NCBI GenBank assembly: GCA_965249225.1
Contig: CBDFLT010000009.1
Span: 124,001 to 188,000 of the forward strand
Source: CBDFLT01 sp965249225
Lineage (GTDB): Bacteria; Chloroflexota; Dehalococcoidia; Lucifugimonadales; G963668185
Direction of reading: 5' to 3'
Length of the DNA stretch: 64,000 bases
Part shown: positions 1 through 8,240 of the stretch, piece after piece
Position numbering within the stretch: position 1 is the first letter of the stretch
Layout of the letters: each line of letters opens with the position of its first letter
The notes under the pieces: model-generated
Seen by the model: only the letters and a program-made list of their open reading frames with translations
The model's database searches: none
Told to the model about the DNA's origin: nothing
Translations under genes and position numbers: made by a program

Positions 1-464
1 TTGTTGGCCAGCATTACGCTGACCAGGATGGTCTGGTCCGTGACGGCGGCGGCCACTTCTTCCGGGTCTACCAGACCGTACTGGTCAACCGGCAGGTACG
101 TGACCTTAAAGCCGAACTGCTCTAGCTGGTGACAGGTATGCAGGACGGCGTGGTGCTCTATGCTGGAGGTGATGATGTGGTCTCCCACATACCTGAGCGC
201 GAAGGCAGCGCCTCGCAGCGCGATGTTGTCCGACTCGGTGCCACCACCGGTGAAGACGATCTCGCTCCTCCTGGCGCCCAGAATTCCAGCCACGGTGTCT
301 CGTGACTCGTCGACGGCCTTGCGCGCCTCCTGGGCCAGCGCGTACATACTGGATGGGTTGCCGAAGCTCTCTCGAAGGTAGGGCAGCATCGCCTCCAGGA
401 CCTCCGGCCGCACCGGCGTAGTGGCCGCGTGGTCCATGTAAATTATCCTGTCGGGCGTCGTCAA
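1..464 (-). CDS. Cysteine desulfurase, NifS/IscS family (N-terminal part; runs off left edge)
   Basis: Only the first ~155 residues are in the window; the rest lies beyond position 1. Reading leftward, the protein opens with IYMDHAATTPVRPEV, followed by FGNPSSMYALAQEARKAV, FTGGGTESDNIA and SSIEHHAVLHT. These are the classic N-terminal blocks of class V, PLP-dependent cysteine desulfurases, which take sulfur from cysteine for Fe-S clusters and tRNA thiolation. The PLP lysine and active-site cysteine are not in view. I prefer a TTG start at 464 because AAGGATG sits just upstream; an ATG at 437 would cut into the conserved first strand. The gene is divergent from the cinA-like gene. In a lineage with SelA/SelD a selenium-delivering role is possible, but nothing here shows it. 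Confidence 0.9.
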   Translation of the reverse strand, partial: MTTPDRIIYMDHAATTPVRPEVLEAMLPYLRESFGNPSSMYALAQEARKAVDESRDTVAGILGARRSEIVFTGGGTESDNIALRGAAFALRYVGDHIITSSIEHHAVLHTCHQLEQFGFKVTYLPVDQYGLVDPEEVAAAVTDQTILVSVMLAN

Positions 465-603
465 ATTACATCCTTGTGAGCACGCGTCCTATGGGCCGGC
501 GGCCCGGTGCTCGGCGTTGATGCTCCACGCGACCCATTCTACCACTCGCCCACCACCACTACAACGAATCTCGGCCCCGCCGGATAGCTTCCCACCAGGG
601 CCG

Positions 604-633
604 TTGTCGGAGCGACCGCGACCGCGCTATACT
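604..633 (+). promoter_or_regulatory. Sigma-70-type promoter of the cinA-like gene
   Basis: TTGTCG (604-609) and TATACT (628-633) are separated by 18 bp. Transcription would start near 640, only some 10 nt before the in-frame ATG at 649 and ~33 nt before the ATG at 673, so the transcript has a very short leader. No good Shine-Dalgarno sequence precedes either ATG, which fits leaderless or near-leaderless initiation. Confidence 0.5.
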
Positions 634-672
634 TCTCCCAGACCTTCTATGACAGGCCAACAGATCGCGCTT

Positions 673-1902
673 ATGCACGCCGAAATCATATCCATAGGCA
701 CCGAGCTTCTCATGGGGGAGATCGTCGACACCAACTCCTCCCATCTGGCTTCTGGACTCGCCACCCTGGGGGTCGAGTTGCGCTGGGTGACCAAAGTAGG
801 CGACGACCCGGACAGGCTTTACGAGGTGCTGGATAGAGCTTCGCGCAGGTCCGATGTAACGCTAACCTCCGGCGGCCTGGGGCCCACCTCCGACGATCTG
901 ACCAGGGAGACCATCGCCAAGGTCATGGGCGAGGAGATGGAGGTCCAGGACGATCTGCTGGAGCACCTCAAGAGCCAATTCGCCTCCCTGGGCAGGCACA
1001 TGCCGGCGACCAACATCAAACAGGCGACCCTGATCCCGGCTGCGGAGACGATCCCAAATCCCTTGGGGACGGCACCGGGATGGTGGGTCGAGAGGGACGG
1101 CAAAATTATCGTCGCCATACCAGGCCCTCCCCAGGAGATGGAGAGGATGTGGACCCATGAAGTCGCACCGAGAATCAGAAAGCTGAACCCCGACGTCGCA
1201 ATCGTGACCAGGACACTCAAGACCTTCCACCTTTCCGAGGGCGGGGTGGACCAGATGGTCGCCCCTCTATTCAGTAGCACCAATCCCCAGCTCGGCATAT
1301 ACGCCAGGCCCGATGGGATTCACCTCCGGGCCATCGCGACGGCCACCACGGAGGAGGAGGCGCGCGCCCTTTTGGCCCCGATGGTAGATGAGATCCGCAA
1401 CGCCGTAGGGGACGCCATCTGGGGCGAGGACGACGACACTCCCGCGGCCAAGGCCGGTTCGCTTTTGCTACAGCGCGGGCTGACCCTCGGCACCCTGGAG
1501 TCGTTTACAGGCGGCTTCCTGGCGAGCACGCTCACAGACGAACCCGACAGCCGCAAGTTCCTTAAGGGAAGCATCGTCGCGCAGAGCGACGATGTCCTGT
1601 CAACGCACGGGGTAGACCGGCATATCATCGATGAGTACGGGCCCGCCAGCGGACGGGTGGCCGAGGCGATGGCCCAGGCCGCGTGCCTGCAGCTTCACGC
1701 CGACGTGGGCATAGGGGTGAGCGAGCTCGTATCCACTCCTACGCCGGACAGCGGACCCGACGGCACGTTGCATATCGGCTTTGCTCTAGACGGCCGGACC
1801 AGTTCCGTCAGCGAACGCTATCCCGGCCGTCGCCTCCAGATAATGAGGAGCTACGCCGCCACCCACGCGCTCCTGGAACTCACACGGCTACTGCGGGAGT
1901 AG
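673..1902 (+). CDS. cinA: CinA-like protein (MoCF-type domain plus degenerate amidase domain)
   Basis: The first ~170 residues form the MoCF/COG1058 domain: AEIISIGTELLMGEIVDTNS, then TSGGLGPTSDDLTRE and IPGPPQEMERMW. In known CinA proteins this half has ADP-ribose/NAD pyrophosphatase activity. The C-terminal ~150 residues align with the PncC/CinA nicotinamide-nucleotide amidase domain but its landmarks are altered: ESFTGG replaces the usual ESCTGG, and the usual TGIAGP loop reads SELVST. The amidase may therefore be weak or inactive. Length (409 aa) is normal for full CinA. The start at 673 matches the family N-terminus; 649 is an alternative adding eight residues. A membrane protein gene follows after 28 bp. 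Confidence 0.85.
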   Translation: MHAEIISIGTELLMGEIVDTNSSHLASGLATLGVELRWVTKVGDDPDRLYEVLDRASRRSDVTLTSGGLGPTSDDLTRETIAKVMGEEMEVQDDLLEHLKSQFASLGRHMPATNIKQATLIPAAETIPNPLGTAPGWWVERDGKIIVAIPGPPQEMERMWTHEVAPRIRKLNPDVAIVTRTLKTFHLSEGGVDQMVAPLFSSTNPQLGIYARPDGIHLRAIATATTEEEARALLAPMVDEIRNAVGDAIWGEDDDTPAAKAGSLLLQRGLTLGTLESFTGGFLASTLTDEPDSRKFLKGSIVAQSDDVLSTHGVDRHIIDEYGPASGRVAEAMAQAACLQLHADVGIGVSELVSTPTPDSGPDGTLHIGFALDGRTSSVSERYPGRRLQIMRSYAATHALLELTRLLRE

Positions 1903-1930
1903 CAAGCAGCCTCCAGAGCAAGCACAGGGC

Positions 1931-2560
1931 ATGATCACATCCACAGACCTGCAAACCGTCGGCGGTCTACTCATAGGTGGATTCGTCTTTTTCTCCGTCG
2001 GCGCGGCATTGTGGAAGACCGACTACCAGCGGTCGCTACCCGAAGCCCTGATGGCCATCGCTCAGTCGCAGCGGAGGTGGCGGTGGATCCATACGTGGAT
2101 GATAGGGGCCGTGGCTATTACCATCGCCGGGTTAGGTGCCCTGGCGAGGTTGCTGGCCGACAGCGGAGAGCTCGTCTACGGGACGGTCGGATTCGTGCTA
2201 TTCGCTGTGGGCGGAACATTATGGCTCGTGGCAGTGGCGTGGCGGCTCACAGCCCTCGTGATGGCGGCGCGAGAGACCGAGCAGACCGGCACGATTCCTG
2301 GTGGTACCGAGGGATGGAGCGAGTGGTTCGGTGTGCTCCATTCCATCCATCTGCTCACCGCCTACGTGTCGTGGACGTTCCTCGGCAGCGCAGTCGTCTC
2401 CAGCGAGATGGTAGCGGAGTGGCTAGGCTGGCTTGGCGTCGGGCTGGGAGTGGGGGGAGCTGCAGGTTACGCCGCCTTCAAGGGTGGCCCCTTCGCACCG
2501 CCGATACTGGCCCACTTGTACCCTTTCATCCTGGGCATAGCCCTCCTCGCCAGGGCCTAG
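1931..2560 (+). CDS. Unrecognised multi-pass membrane protein
   Basis: A 209-residue hydrophobic protein with about six predicted membrane-spanning stretches: around residues 8-27, 54-75, 81-103, 136-155, 160-180 and 190-208. A short charged loop with RRWRW lies near residue 50. I do not recognise a family or catalytic motif. It starts 28 bp after cinA on the same strand, so it is probably co-transcribed, and it faces the end of the norD-like gene with a 49-bp convergent gap. Confidence 0.65.
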   Translation: MITSTDLQTVGGLLIGGFVFFSVGAALWKTDYQRSLPEALMAIAQSQRRWRWIHTWMIGAVAITIAGLGALARLLADSGELVYGTVGFVLFAVGGTLWLVAVAWRLTALVMAARETEQTGTIPGGTEGWSEWFGVLHSIHLLTAYVSWTFLGSAVVSSEMVAEWLGWLGVGLGVGGAAGYAAFKGGPFAPPILAHLYPFILGIALLARA

Positions 2561-2609
2561 CTTCACGACACCGAAAGCTGTTCCGGGGGTACCACGCCAG
2601 GCTACCCGG

Positions 2610-5600
2610 CTACATGGTGAGCCTCTTATACAGGAACAGCAGCCGCTGAGGTAGAGCGTAGATATCGTCCAGGATCTCGTACCCCATATCCTGGCACATA
2701 GTCCCGAGGTAGTCGTGGCCGTTCTTATCGACCGTCAAGCAGAAGGTCTGGACATCCTTTCTATTGGCCTCCGTAAAAGCCATCTTGGTGTCGTGGACGG
2801 CGTACTCCTTTTCAACACCCTCGCGGCTGTAACCCCTATCCTGCGGCCTTCCATCGCTGATCAGGAACAGGAGCTTGGTGCGCGCGTCCTGATTCTCCAG
2901 CTTGTAGGTGGCGTGGCGAATGGCGGGGCCCATGCGAGTAGCATGTAGAGGAGCGATCCGATCGATCCGCTTCTTGACTCGTGCGGAGAAGCTCTCCTCG
3001 ATGTCTTTGATGGTGTAGAACTCCACATTCTCCCGGCCATACCCGGAGAAGCCGTAGATCCCGTACACGTCGCCGATGGACTCCAGAGCGTTGATCAGCA
3101 GGACCACCGCCTCCTTCTCCACATCTATGATCCGCTTATAGGAGCGGCGAGCACGATCGCCCCTGCGGGTCCGGAGCCAGGCCATATACTCGACCGGATC
3201 GTCGGGGGCGTCCCAATCGCCAGCCAGCTTCCTGGCCTCGTCGATGGCCTCGGCGGTCGACGCGCTTATGTCGAGGAGGAAGACCACGGCCACGTCCCGC
3301 AATACCTTGTTCCGCCGCCAGTAGAGCTTGTCGCTAGGACTGACGCCGGTCCGCATATCGACGAAGGCCTCAACCACATCGTCGAAGTCGATCTCCTCTC
3401 CGTCCTCCAGTTTTCTCACCTTGCGGAACATCTCGGGGACCATCAATTCGAACTGGCGCCGTATCTGAGTCACCAGAGAGCCATAAGAGTGGAGGATATT
3501 GCCGTAGTAGCCGTCGTCTCCCTCGGCCATGGACTTCTGCCGCACTATGCACCACCTAGGCTTGTAGTCTTCGGCCCGGAAGTCCCACTCGTCATACACG
3601 AAGGTCTGCGGTTCGGTGACTTCCAGAGACCCGCCTTCCTCGTCAACGTGGACTAACGGTCCCTGTCCGAACTCCTGATCAGGCGGCATATGAAGCCCCG
3701 CCTCTTTGAGAATGTTGTTGGCGAATGTGGCGCCGGTCTGCCGCATGTCGTCCGGCACCGCCTCGAGGTCCAGCTCCGCGCTCTCCTTGAGAAACTCCTC
3801 CAGTATCTTCGACGAGATGGGCACCGAATCGTCACCCGCCTCGTGGCGCTGCCCTCTGAGCGTCTCCAGAAGCTGCACCAGCTCAGGTTTAAAGTCGCCC
3901 CTGTAGTCCACGTCCTGAATCGACTGGAACTCCTGCTCCTGCTCCTCCTCCGGTTCCATGGGTTGGCCGAGCTGCTGGAGTAGGCCCTGAACATCTTCCT
4001 CCTCTCCGTCCATGTAAGAGTCGTCGCCCGCATCCTCAAGGTCCAGGTCCTCCCACTCCTCTTCGGGAAGTCCCACGTTGGGGATCTGAGAGAGGATGGC
4101 GTAGATGCGAATCGTGGCCTCGGAGACATCCTCCACGGTGGCCTCGGGCGAAAAGACTCGCCTGGCTATCCTGACGATCCTGCGCGCCTCCTCGACGTAA
4201 GGACTCGGGGCCGGCACTCTCTTATCCTGCTGGAGGCTCAACCTGACCAGTAGCTCCACCATCGCCTCCCGCATAGGAAGGAACTGGACCTCGGGCCGTT
4301 CCTGGATCGCGTCCGACTGGACGACGGTATAGGTGCGTCGGATGCCCGGATACTCGAATTTGACCCGTGCGTCCAATCTTCCGTCCTCGACCACGGTAAA
4401 AATTTCTAGCGCCAGCCTCCGGTCATCGAACAGGCTGAAGAACCGCTGCATGTCGGTGAGCCAGGCTCGTTCCACGCCCTCCGCGTTGGGCTGCGGCTCT
4501 GGATGGTCGTCGAGAGCCCGCGCCTGATTCCTCTCTTCCACCTCCATTCTCACGTCCTTAAAGAGGTTCGAAGGCCTGTCGAAGTCGAAACGGAAGCTAC
4601 CGAATTCCAGGTGAGAAACCTGGTGAGTGGAGACCACTTTAAACCACAAGAAGTTCTGGTCTTTAGAGGAGTAGCGATCGACGAGCGGCGGCAAGAACAC
4701 AGTCGAACCCTCGGTGGAGGGTGCCTCACTCGACACCCAGCCTATGTTCTTGCCCACCAGCTGACCGGCGTCGGAGAGCTTTATCTCGGCCCCCGCCAGC
4801 GCGCGGCAGTACATTTGCAGCACGTCTTTCACGCGAGAGAACTCGACGGCCGATGAAAGAGCCTCGAGGAGAGCTTCCGAGCGGGCCGACTCGATCCTGA
4901 AAAATGCGATCCCTCTATCGGAGTTCTGCTGAAGAACACGGAGGCCTTCCTCGAACCAGACCTCCAGCCGGTTCATGGTGATGCGATCTAGCACAGGAGG
5001 ACAGCTCTTGACGAAATCGGGTACGGCTGAGGGCGAGACTTTGAGCAACGACTCGGAGAGCTTGAGAACGCGCTCATGGTTTACGTGCTCCAGCTGGCCG
5101 AGGGCCTGGGAAATCTCCAGCATCACGGTAGGTATATTGGTGTCGCCACTACTGACCAGGCCCTCGGCCAGCTGGAGGAAACGCAGGCGCTGGCCGGGGT
5201 CGACGCGGGGCAGCGCCCTGGAACTCGCTTCGAAGAAGCTCTTGACCTGCCTCCAGCCGGTATCGACCAGGGTAGAGGCCAGGGAGATGAACGCTTCCTT
5301 GTCGTCACCAACCAGTGAGAACAGGCGCCGGCTGAGGGCAAGGCACTCGGCGGAATGGTCGTAAGAGCGATTGGACAGCGCCTCAAGGAAGGCGACGAAC
5401 CGGCAAACTTCCTTAAACGTGAGGCTTTCGAGAAGCTCTGGGGTCGCCTCGAAGAACCTGCACGACAGGGTGCTTGACTTCCAGGTGCCCTTGTACAGTG
5501 TGCCGCCGAGGTGGGCCCAGCTCTCGATGTGACGCGACCTCAGCTTCTTCATCGCCGCGGGACTGGCCTGAAAATAGGCTGTGGCCAGCGACGGCGACGC

Positions 5601-5885
5601 CTCACAAAGCTTGCTTCCCGCCTGAGCCCAAGTCACGAAGTAGCTAAAGGGCATATACCCCACCACTTCGGGGCTAACCTTGTAGTATTGGACCGCCGCC
5701 TCCCAGGAGCGCACGGTCTGCTTCGACACCTCCGCGCCGGTCTGTGCCCACTGAACGATCTGCTGTCCCGTCAGCACTTTCGACATCGGGCCGGAGGCAA
5801 CCTTGAACTCCTCCAGCACGGAGGCTGGGAGGCGGCGAATCTCTTCTTCTATCTCAGCGAGCCTTGAGGCTACGGCCTCTTCCAC
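2610..5885 (-). CDS. Giant NorD/CbbO-like protein with C-terminal von Willebrand A domain
   Basis: At 1091 residues it is much longer than ordinary NorD (~600) or CbbO (~800). Residues ~1-380 are a repetitive helical region of HEAT-like character. Residues ~605-655 are a very acidic stretch. From ~residue 865 there is a VWA domain with an intact MIDAS: DISAS (DxSxS), the Thr in HATRMG and the Asp in ISDGRP. The segment IDVEKEAVVLLINALESIGD and the YGFSGYGRENVEFYTIKD block are typical of NorD/CbbO. Such proteins act with a MoxR-class AAA+ partner (NorQ/CbbQ) to remodel or load metal into a target enzyme. That partner is encoded two genes upstream. The start is GTG at 5885, overlapping the Nudix gene end by 16 nt, with AAGGAT upstream. 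The target enzyme is not in the window. Confidence 0.85.
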   Translation of the reverse strand: MEEAVASRLAEIEEEIRRLPASVLEEFKVASGPMSKVLTGQQIVQWAQTGAEVSKQTVRSWEAAVQYYKVSPEVVGYMPFSYFVTWAQAGSKLCEASPSLATAYFQASPAAMKKLRSRHIESWAHLGGTLYKGTWKSSTLSCRFFEATPELLESLTFKEVCRFVAFLEALSNRSYDHSAECLALSRRLFSLVGDDKEAFISLASTLVDTGWRQVKSFFEASSRALPRVDPGQRLRFLQLAEGLVSSGDTNIPTVMLEISQALGQLEHVNHERVLKLSESLLKVSPSAVPDFVKSCPPVLDRITMNRLEVWFEEGLRVLQQNSDRGIAFFRIESARSEALLEALSSAVEFSRVKDVLQMYCRALAGAEIKLSDAGQLVGKNIGWVSSEAPSTEGSTVFLPPLVDRYSSKDQNFLWFKVVSTHQVSHLEFGSFRFDFDRPSNLFKDVRMEVEERNQARALDDHPEPQPNAEGVERAWLTDMQRFFSLFDDRRLALEIFTVVEDGRLDARVKFEYPGIRRTYTVVQSDAIQERPEVQFLPMREAMVELLVRLSLQQDKRVPAPSPYVEEARRIVRIARRVFSPEATVEDVSEATIRIYAILSQIPNVGLPEEEWEDLDLEDAGDDSYMDGEEEDVQGLLQQLGQPMEPEEEQEQEFQSIQDVDYRGDFKPELVQLLETLRGQRHEAGDDSVPISSKILEEFLKESAELDLEAVPDDMRQTGATFANNILKEAGLHMPPDQEFGQGPLVHVDEEGGSLEVTEPQTFVYDEWDFRAEDYKPRWCIVRQKSMAEGDDGYYGNILHSYGSLVTQIRRQFELMVPEMFRKVRKLEDGEEIDFDDVVEAFVDMRTGVSPSDKLYWRRNKVLRDVAVVFLLDISASTAEAIDEARKLAGDWDAPDDPVEYMAWLRTRRGDRARRSYKRIIDVEKEAVVLLINALESIGDVYGIYGFSGYGRENVEFYTIKDIEESFSARVKKRIDRIAPLHATRMGPAIRHATYKLENQDARTKLLFLISDGRPQDRGYSREGVEKEYAVHDTKMAFTEANRKDVQTFCLTVDKNGHDYLGTMCQDMGYEILDDIYALPQRLLFLYKRLTM

Positions 5886-6469
5886 GGCGCATCCTTCTCC
5901 ACAGCGCCCTCAATCAGTCTCAAGAAGTTGCCCAAGACTTTGGCGGTGGCACCGAATATCAAGTTGCCGTTATAAGAATAGCATGGGTAGTGGACCAGCT
6001 GGCCGTTGGCGATTCGAACCTCGTCTCGAAAGCTGCGTTCGTCCAGCAGCCCGGACAGCGGTACGTCCAACACCTCGGCCACTTCTACCTCACTCGGCTT
6101 GAAGTCGTAGGGGTAAGGGATGGAGCCGACGAAGGGGCTGATTAAATATCCCGTGCCCGTGGCCACGTCATCCAGGCTACCGAGGACCTCTACATGGCGC
6201 GGCTCGACTCCCAACTCCTCGTGTGTCTCACGCAGCGCGGTGTCCAGCAGGGTCTCGTCGCCTTCGTCCATTCGGCCTCCGGGGAAGGAGATCTCTCCCT
6301 TGTGGTGCTCGACAACGTGGGTGCGACGGCTTAGCAGGACGCAGTACTCCCCTTCCTTTGGGTAGAGGAACAGCATCACGCCGGCGGGAACAAGAGAGTC
6401 GTTGACAAGAGTCCTGCTGGGGTTGGAGGAGAGGATTCGTCGAATCGTATCGAGTATTGGGGCTCCCAT
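5870..6469 (-). CDS. Nudix hydrolase, CoA pyrophosphatase (NUDT7/YeaB-like) type
   Basis: A 199-residue protein with a Nudix box reading FPGGRMDEGDE, then ALRETHEELGV. The preceding block LLSRRTHVVEHHKGEISFPG is that of the CoA-pyrophosphatase subgroup, which cleaves CoA and acyl-CoA to phosphopantetheine and 3',5'-ADP. The gene sits between the norQ-like and norD-like genes in an operon that begins with coaE, the last step of CoA synthesis, so synthesis and breakdown of CoA lie in one transcript. The start ATG (6467-6469) directly follows the TAG of a 15-codon ORF (6470-6517) that has a strong GGAGGAG ribosome site, suggesting translation is coupled through that mini-ORF. Substrate is inferred from the subgroup. 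Confidence 0.85.
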   Translation of the reverse strand: MGAPILDTIRRILSSNPSRTLVNDSLVPAGVMLFLYPKEGEYCVLLSRRTHVVEHHKGEISFPGGRMDEGDETLLDTALRETHEELGVEPRHVEVLGSLDDVATGTGYLISPFVGSIPYPYDFKPSEVEVAEVLDVPLSGLLDERSFRDEVRIANGQLVHYPCYSYNGNLIFGATAKVLGNFLRLIEGAVEKDAPWKRP

Positions 6470-6517
6470 CTAACCTGGCCCACCCGTGCGCCGGGCGACG
6501 AAAACCGCACTGGGCAT
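6470..6517 (-). CDS. 15-residue mini-ORF immediately before the Nudix gene
   Basis: The GGAGGAG overlapping the norQ-like stop codon is followed eight nt or so later by ATG at 6517 and a 15-codon ORF (MPSAVFVARRTGGPG) ending in TAG at 6470-6472. The Nudix ATG follows with no gap (TAGATG). The Nudix gene has no obvious ribosome site of its own, so this mini-ORF probably delivers ribosomes by termination-reinitiation. No function is claimed for the peptide. Confidence 0.35.
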   Translation of the reverse strand: MPSAVFVARRTGGPG

Positions 6518-6528
6518 GCAATCTCCTC

Positions 6529-7434
6529 CTACTCGAAGACGGACGAGATCACTTCCTCGATACTGCGCTGCACCGACGCGTCGTCGGTCACCGCCCAGTT
6601 GACGGCCACCTGGCAGGCCCTTCTCGGTGCGATACCCTGAGACATCATCTTGCCGGCGTAGATCAGGAGCCTCGTGCTGGCCCCTTCCCCGAGGCCGTGC
6701 TCCTTCAGATTGCGCACCTTTGAGCCCAGCTTAGCCAGCTGCAGGGCCGTTGCCGCGTCGATGCCGGACTCGTGCTCTACCACCTCCGCCTCCTTCTCCA
6801 TGGGGGGGTAGTCGAACTCGAGGGCGATGAACCGTTGCCTGGTGCTGTGCTTCAGGTCCTTCAGAGCGCTCTGGTAACCGGGGTTATACGATAGGATCAG
6901 TAGAAAGCCGTCGGCGGCCTCGAGAAGCTCGCCTCGCTTTTCCACGGGCAGAATACGACGATGGTCGGTCAGCGGATGAATGAGCACGGTCGTATCTTTC
7001 CTGGCCTCTACGATCTCATCGAGGTAACATATGCCACCCGCCTTGACGGCGCGGGTCAGGGGGCCGTCGATCCAGATGGTGCTATCTCCTTGAAGCAGGT
7101 ACCGGCCGACCAGGTCGCTGGCCGTCAGGTCCTCGTGGCAGGCGATGGTAATGAGGGGGATACCGCGCCCACCTGCGGCCTTGCCCGTGCCGTCATCGCT
7201 CTTGGGTCTCTTCTTGACCTTAGTCAGCGAGGCCCCCAGCCGGTACGACATATACTCGACGAAACGGGTCTTGCCGCATCCCGTCGGTCCTTTGAACAGA
7301 ACGGGTAGCTTCTGGTGATAGGCCGCCTCAAATAGCTCAATCTCGTCCCCTACCGGCACATAGTACGGCTCTCTCTCCAGGTGATATTCCTCGATGATAT
7401 AGCTTCTATAAAGCGTCCTTTTCGGGCTGGTCAT
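6529..7434 (-). CDS. MoxR-class AAA+ ATPase of the CbbQ/NirQ/NorQ family
   Basis: A 301-residue single-domain AAA+ protein. It has Walker A GPTGCGKT (~residue 45), Walker B ICYLDEI (~residue 136), the HEDLTASDLVGRYL block and sensor-1 LILSYNPGYQ, in the CbbQ/NirQ/NorQ arrangement. CbbQ/NorQ ATPases form hexamers that work with a VWA protein to activate Rubisco or nitric-oxide reductase. The VWA partner is encoded downstream in the same operon, with the Nudix gene between. Start ATG at 7434 lies two bases after the coaE stop, so the two are translationally coupled. No Rubisco or Nor gene is in the window, so the target is unknown. Confidence 0.9.
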   Translation of the reverse strand: MTSPKRTLYRSYIIEEYHLEREPYYVPVGDEIELFEAAYHQKLPVLFKGPTGCGKTRFVEYMSYRLGASLTKVKKRPKSDDGTGKAAGGRGIPLITIACHEDLTASDLVGRYLLQGDSTIWIDGPLTRAVKAGGICYLDEIVEARKDTTVLIHPLTDHRRILPVEKRGELLEAADGFLLILSYNPGYQSALKDLKHSTRQRFIALEFDYPPMEKEAEVVEHESGIDAATALQLAKLGSKVRNLKEHGLGEGASTRLLIYAGKMMSQGIAPRRACQVAVNWAVTDDASVQRSIEEVISSVFE

Positions 7435-7436
7435 GC

Positions 7437-8057
7437 TTAGTGTGTTTTCTCCATATGCGCCAGCACTCGCTGGTCCCAGAGTTTCGATACCTGCTCTCTC
7501 AGGTCGTCAAGGCTGCCGCCGTTATCGACAACGACGTCCGCGCGGGTTATGCGTTCGTGCTGTGGCATTTGAGACCGGATGCGTGCGCGGGTGGCCTTGG
7601 GGTCCGTACCACTTCGGTGCCTGACCCGGTCAATCGCCTCCTCTTCGGGTACCGTGGTCACCCATATCTCGGTCGCAAGTGACGACCAGCCGGCCTCCAG
7701 CAAAAGGGCGGCCTCTACGACGACCGCCTTCGTTCCCTGGTCTCGCAGCCTTTCGATCCGCTCCAGGACCATCTTGAAGATGCGAGGATGCGTAATCGAG
7801 TCGAGCCGCTTAAGGGCAACCGCATCGTTGAATACGATCGCGCCGAGCCTCTTGCGGTCCACCTCGCCGTCATGCGTAAGAACATCCTCACCAAAGGCCT
7901 CAACCACCTCACGCCACGCTTGAGTATGGGGCCTGTACACCTCGTGGCCGAGCAGGTCTGCGTCGATAATCTCTGAACCGAGGCCCCTCAGAATCTTCGA
8001 CACTTCAGTCTTGCCGGTGCCGATGCCACCGGTGAGGCCTATTACGATCATATCCAC
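7437..8057 (-). CDS. coaE: Dephospho-CoA kinase
   Basis: Phosphorylates dephospho-CoA, the final step of CoA synthesis. The protein (206 aa, usual ~200) begins with the P-loop GLTGGIGTGKT, followed by DADLLGHEVY, the ITHPRI motif at ~residue 90 and VVEAALLLEAGW, all standard for CoaE. Start could be ATG 8057 or ATG 8051 (MIVIGLTGG). It is the first gene of the leftward operon with the norQ-like ATPase, the CoA-pyrophosphatase-type Nudix and the norD-like gene, and is divergent from selA. Confidence 0.93.
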   Translation of the reverse strand: MDMIVIGLTGGIGTGKTEVSKILRGLGSEIIDADLLGHEVYRPHTQAWREVVEAFGEDVLTHDGEVDRKRLGAIVFNDAVALKRLDSITHPRIFKMVLERIERLRDQGTKAVVVEAALLLEAGWSSLATEIWVTTVPEEEAIDRVRHRSGTDPKATRARIRSQMPQHERITRADVVVDNGGSLDDLREQVSKLWDQRVLAHMEKTH

Positions 8058-8171
8058 CTGACTTCGTGAAGCACCCTACAGTCTATCAAGTGCACGTCCG
8101 CAGGGCAATAGCGGACCGCTCGTGTGCGGACCAACGTGACCCGCCCCACGCCGACAAAGCAACCGGTGCGC

Positions 8172-8177
8172 TATAAT
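8172..8177 (+). promoter_or_regulatory. Candidate -10 box for selA
   Basis: A perfect TATAAT lies 64 nt upstream of the selA ATG in the 183-bp divergent coaE/selA spacer. No convincing -35 accompanies it; CCGACA at 8151-8156 is the nearest match, with a short 15-bp spacer. Confidence 0.4.
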
Positions 8178-8240
8178 AGGCTCGTTGTATTTTCGGGGCC
8201 GGGACGCCGAGGACGGCCCCGCCGGTCTCAGGGTTACGAT

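Noticed and set aside
2011..2649. 212-residue open frame overlapping the membrane protein at 1931-2560
   Set aside because: Arg-rich out-of-frame translation; the other frame has regular membrane helices.
5998..6020. GATTCGAACC resembling a tRNA T-arm
   Set aside because: It lies in the conserved coding region of the Nudix gene and no acceptor or anticodon stem fits.
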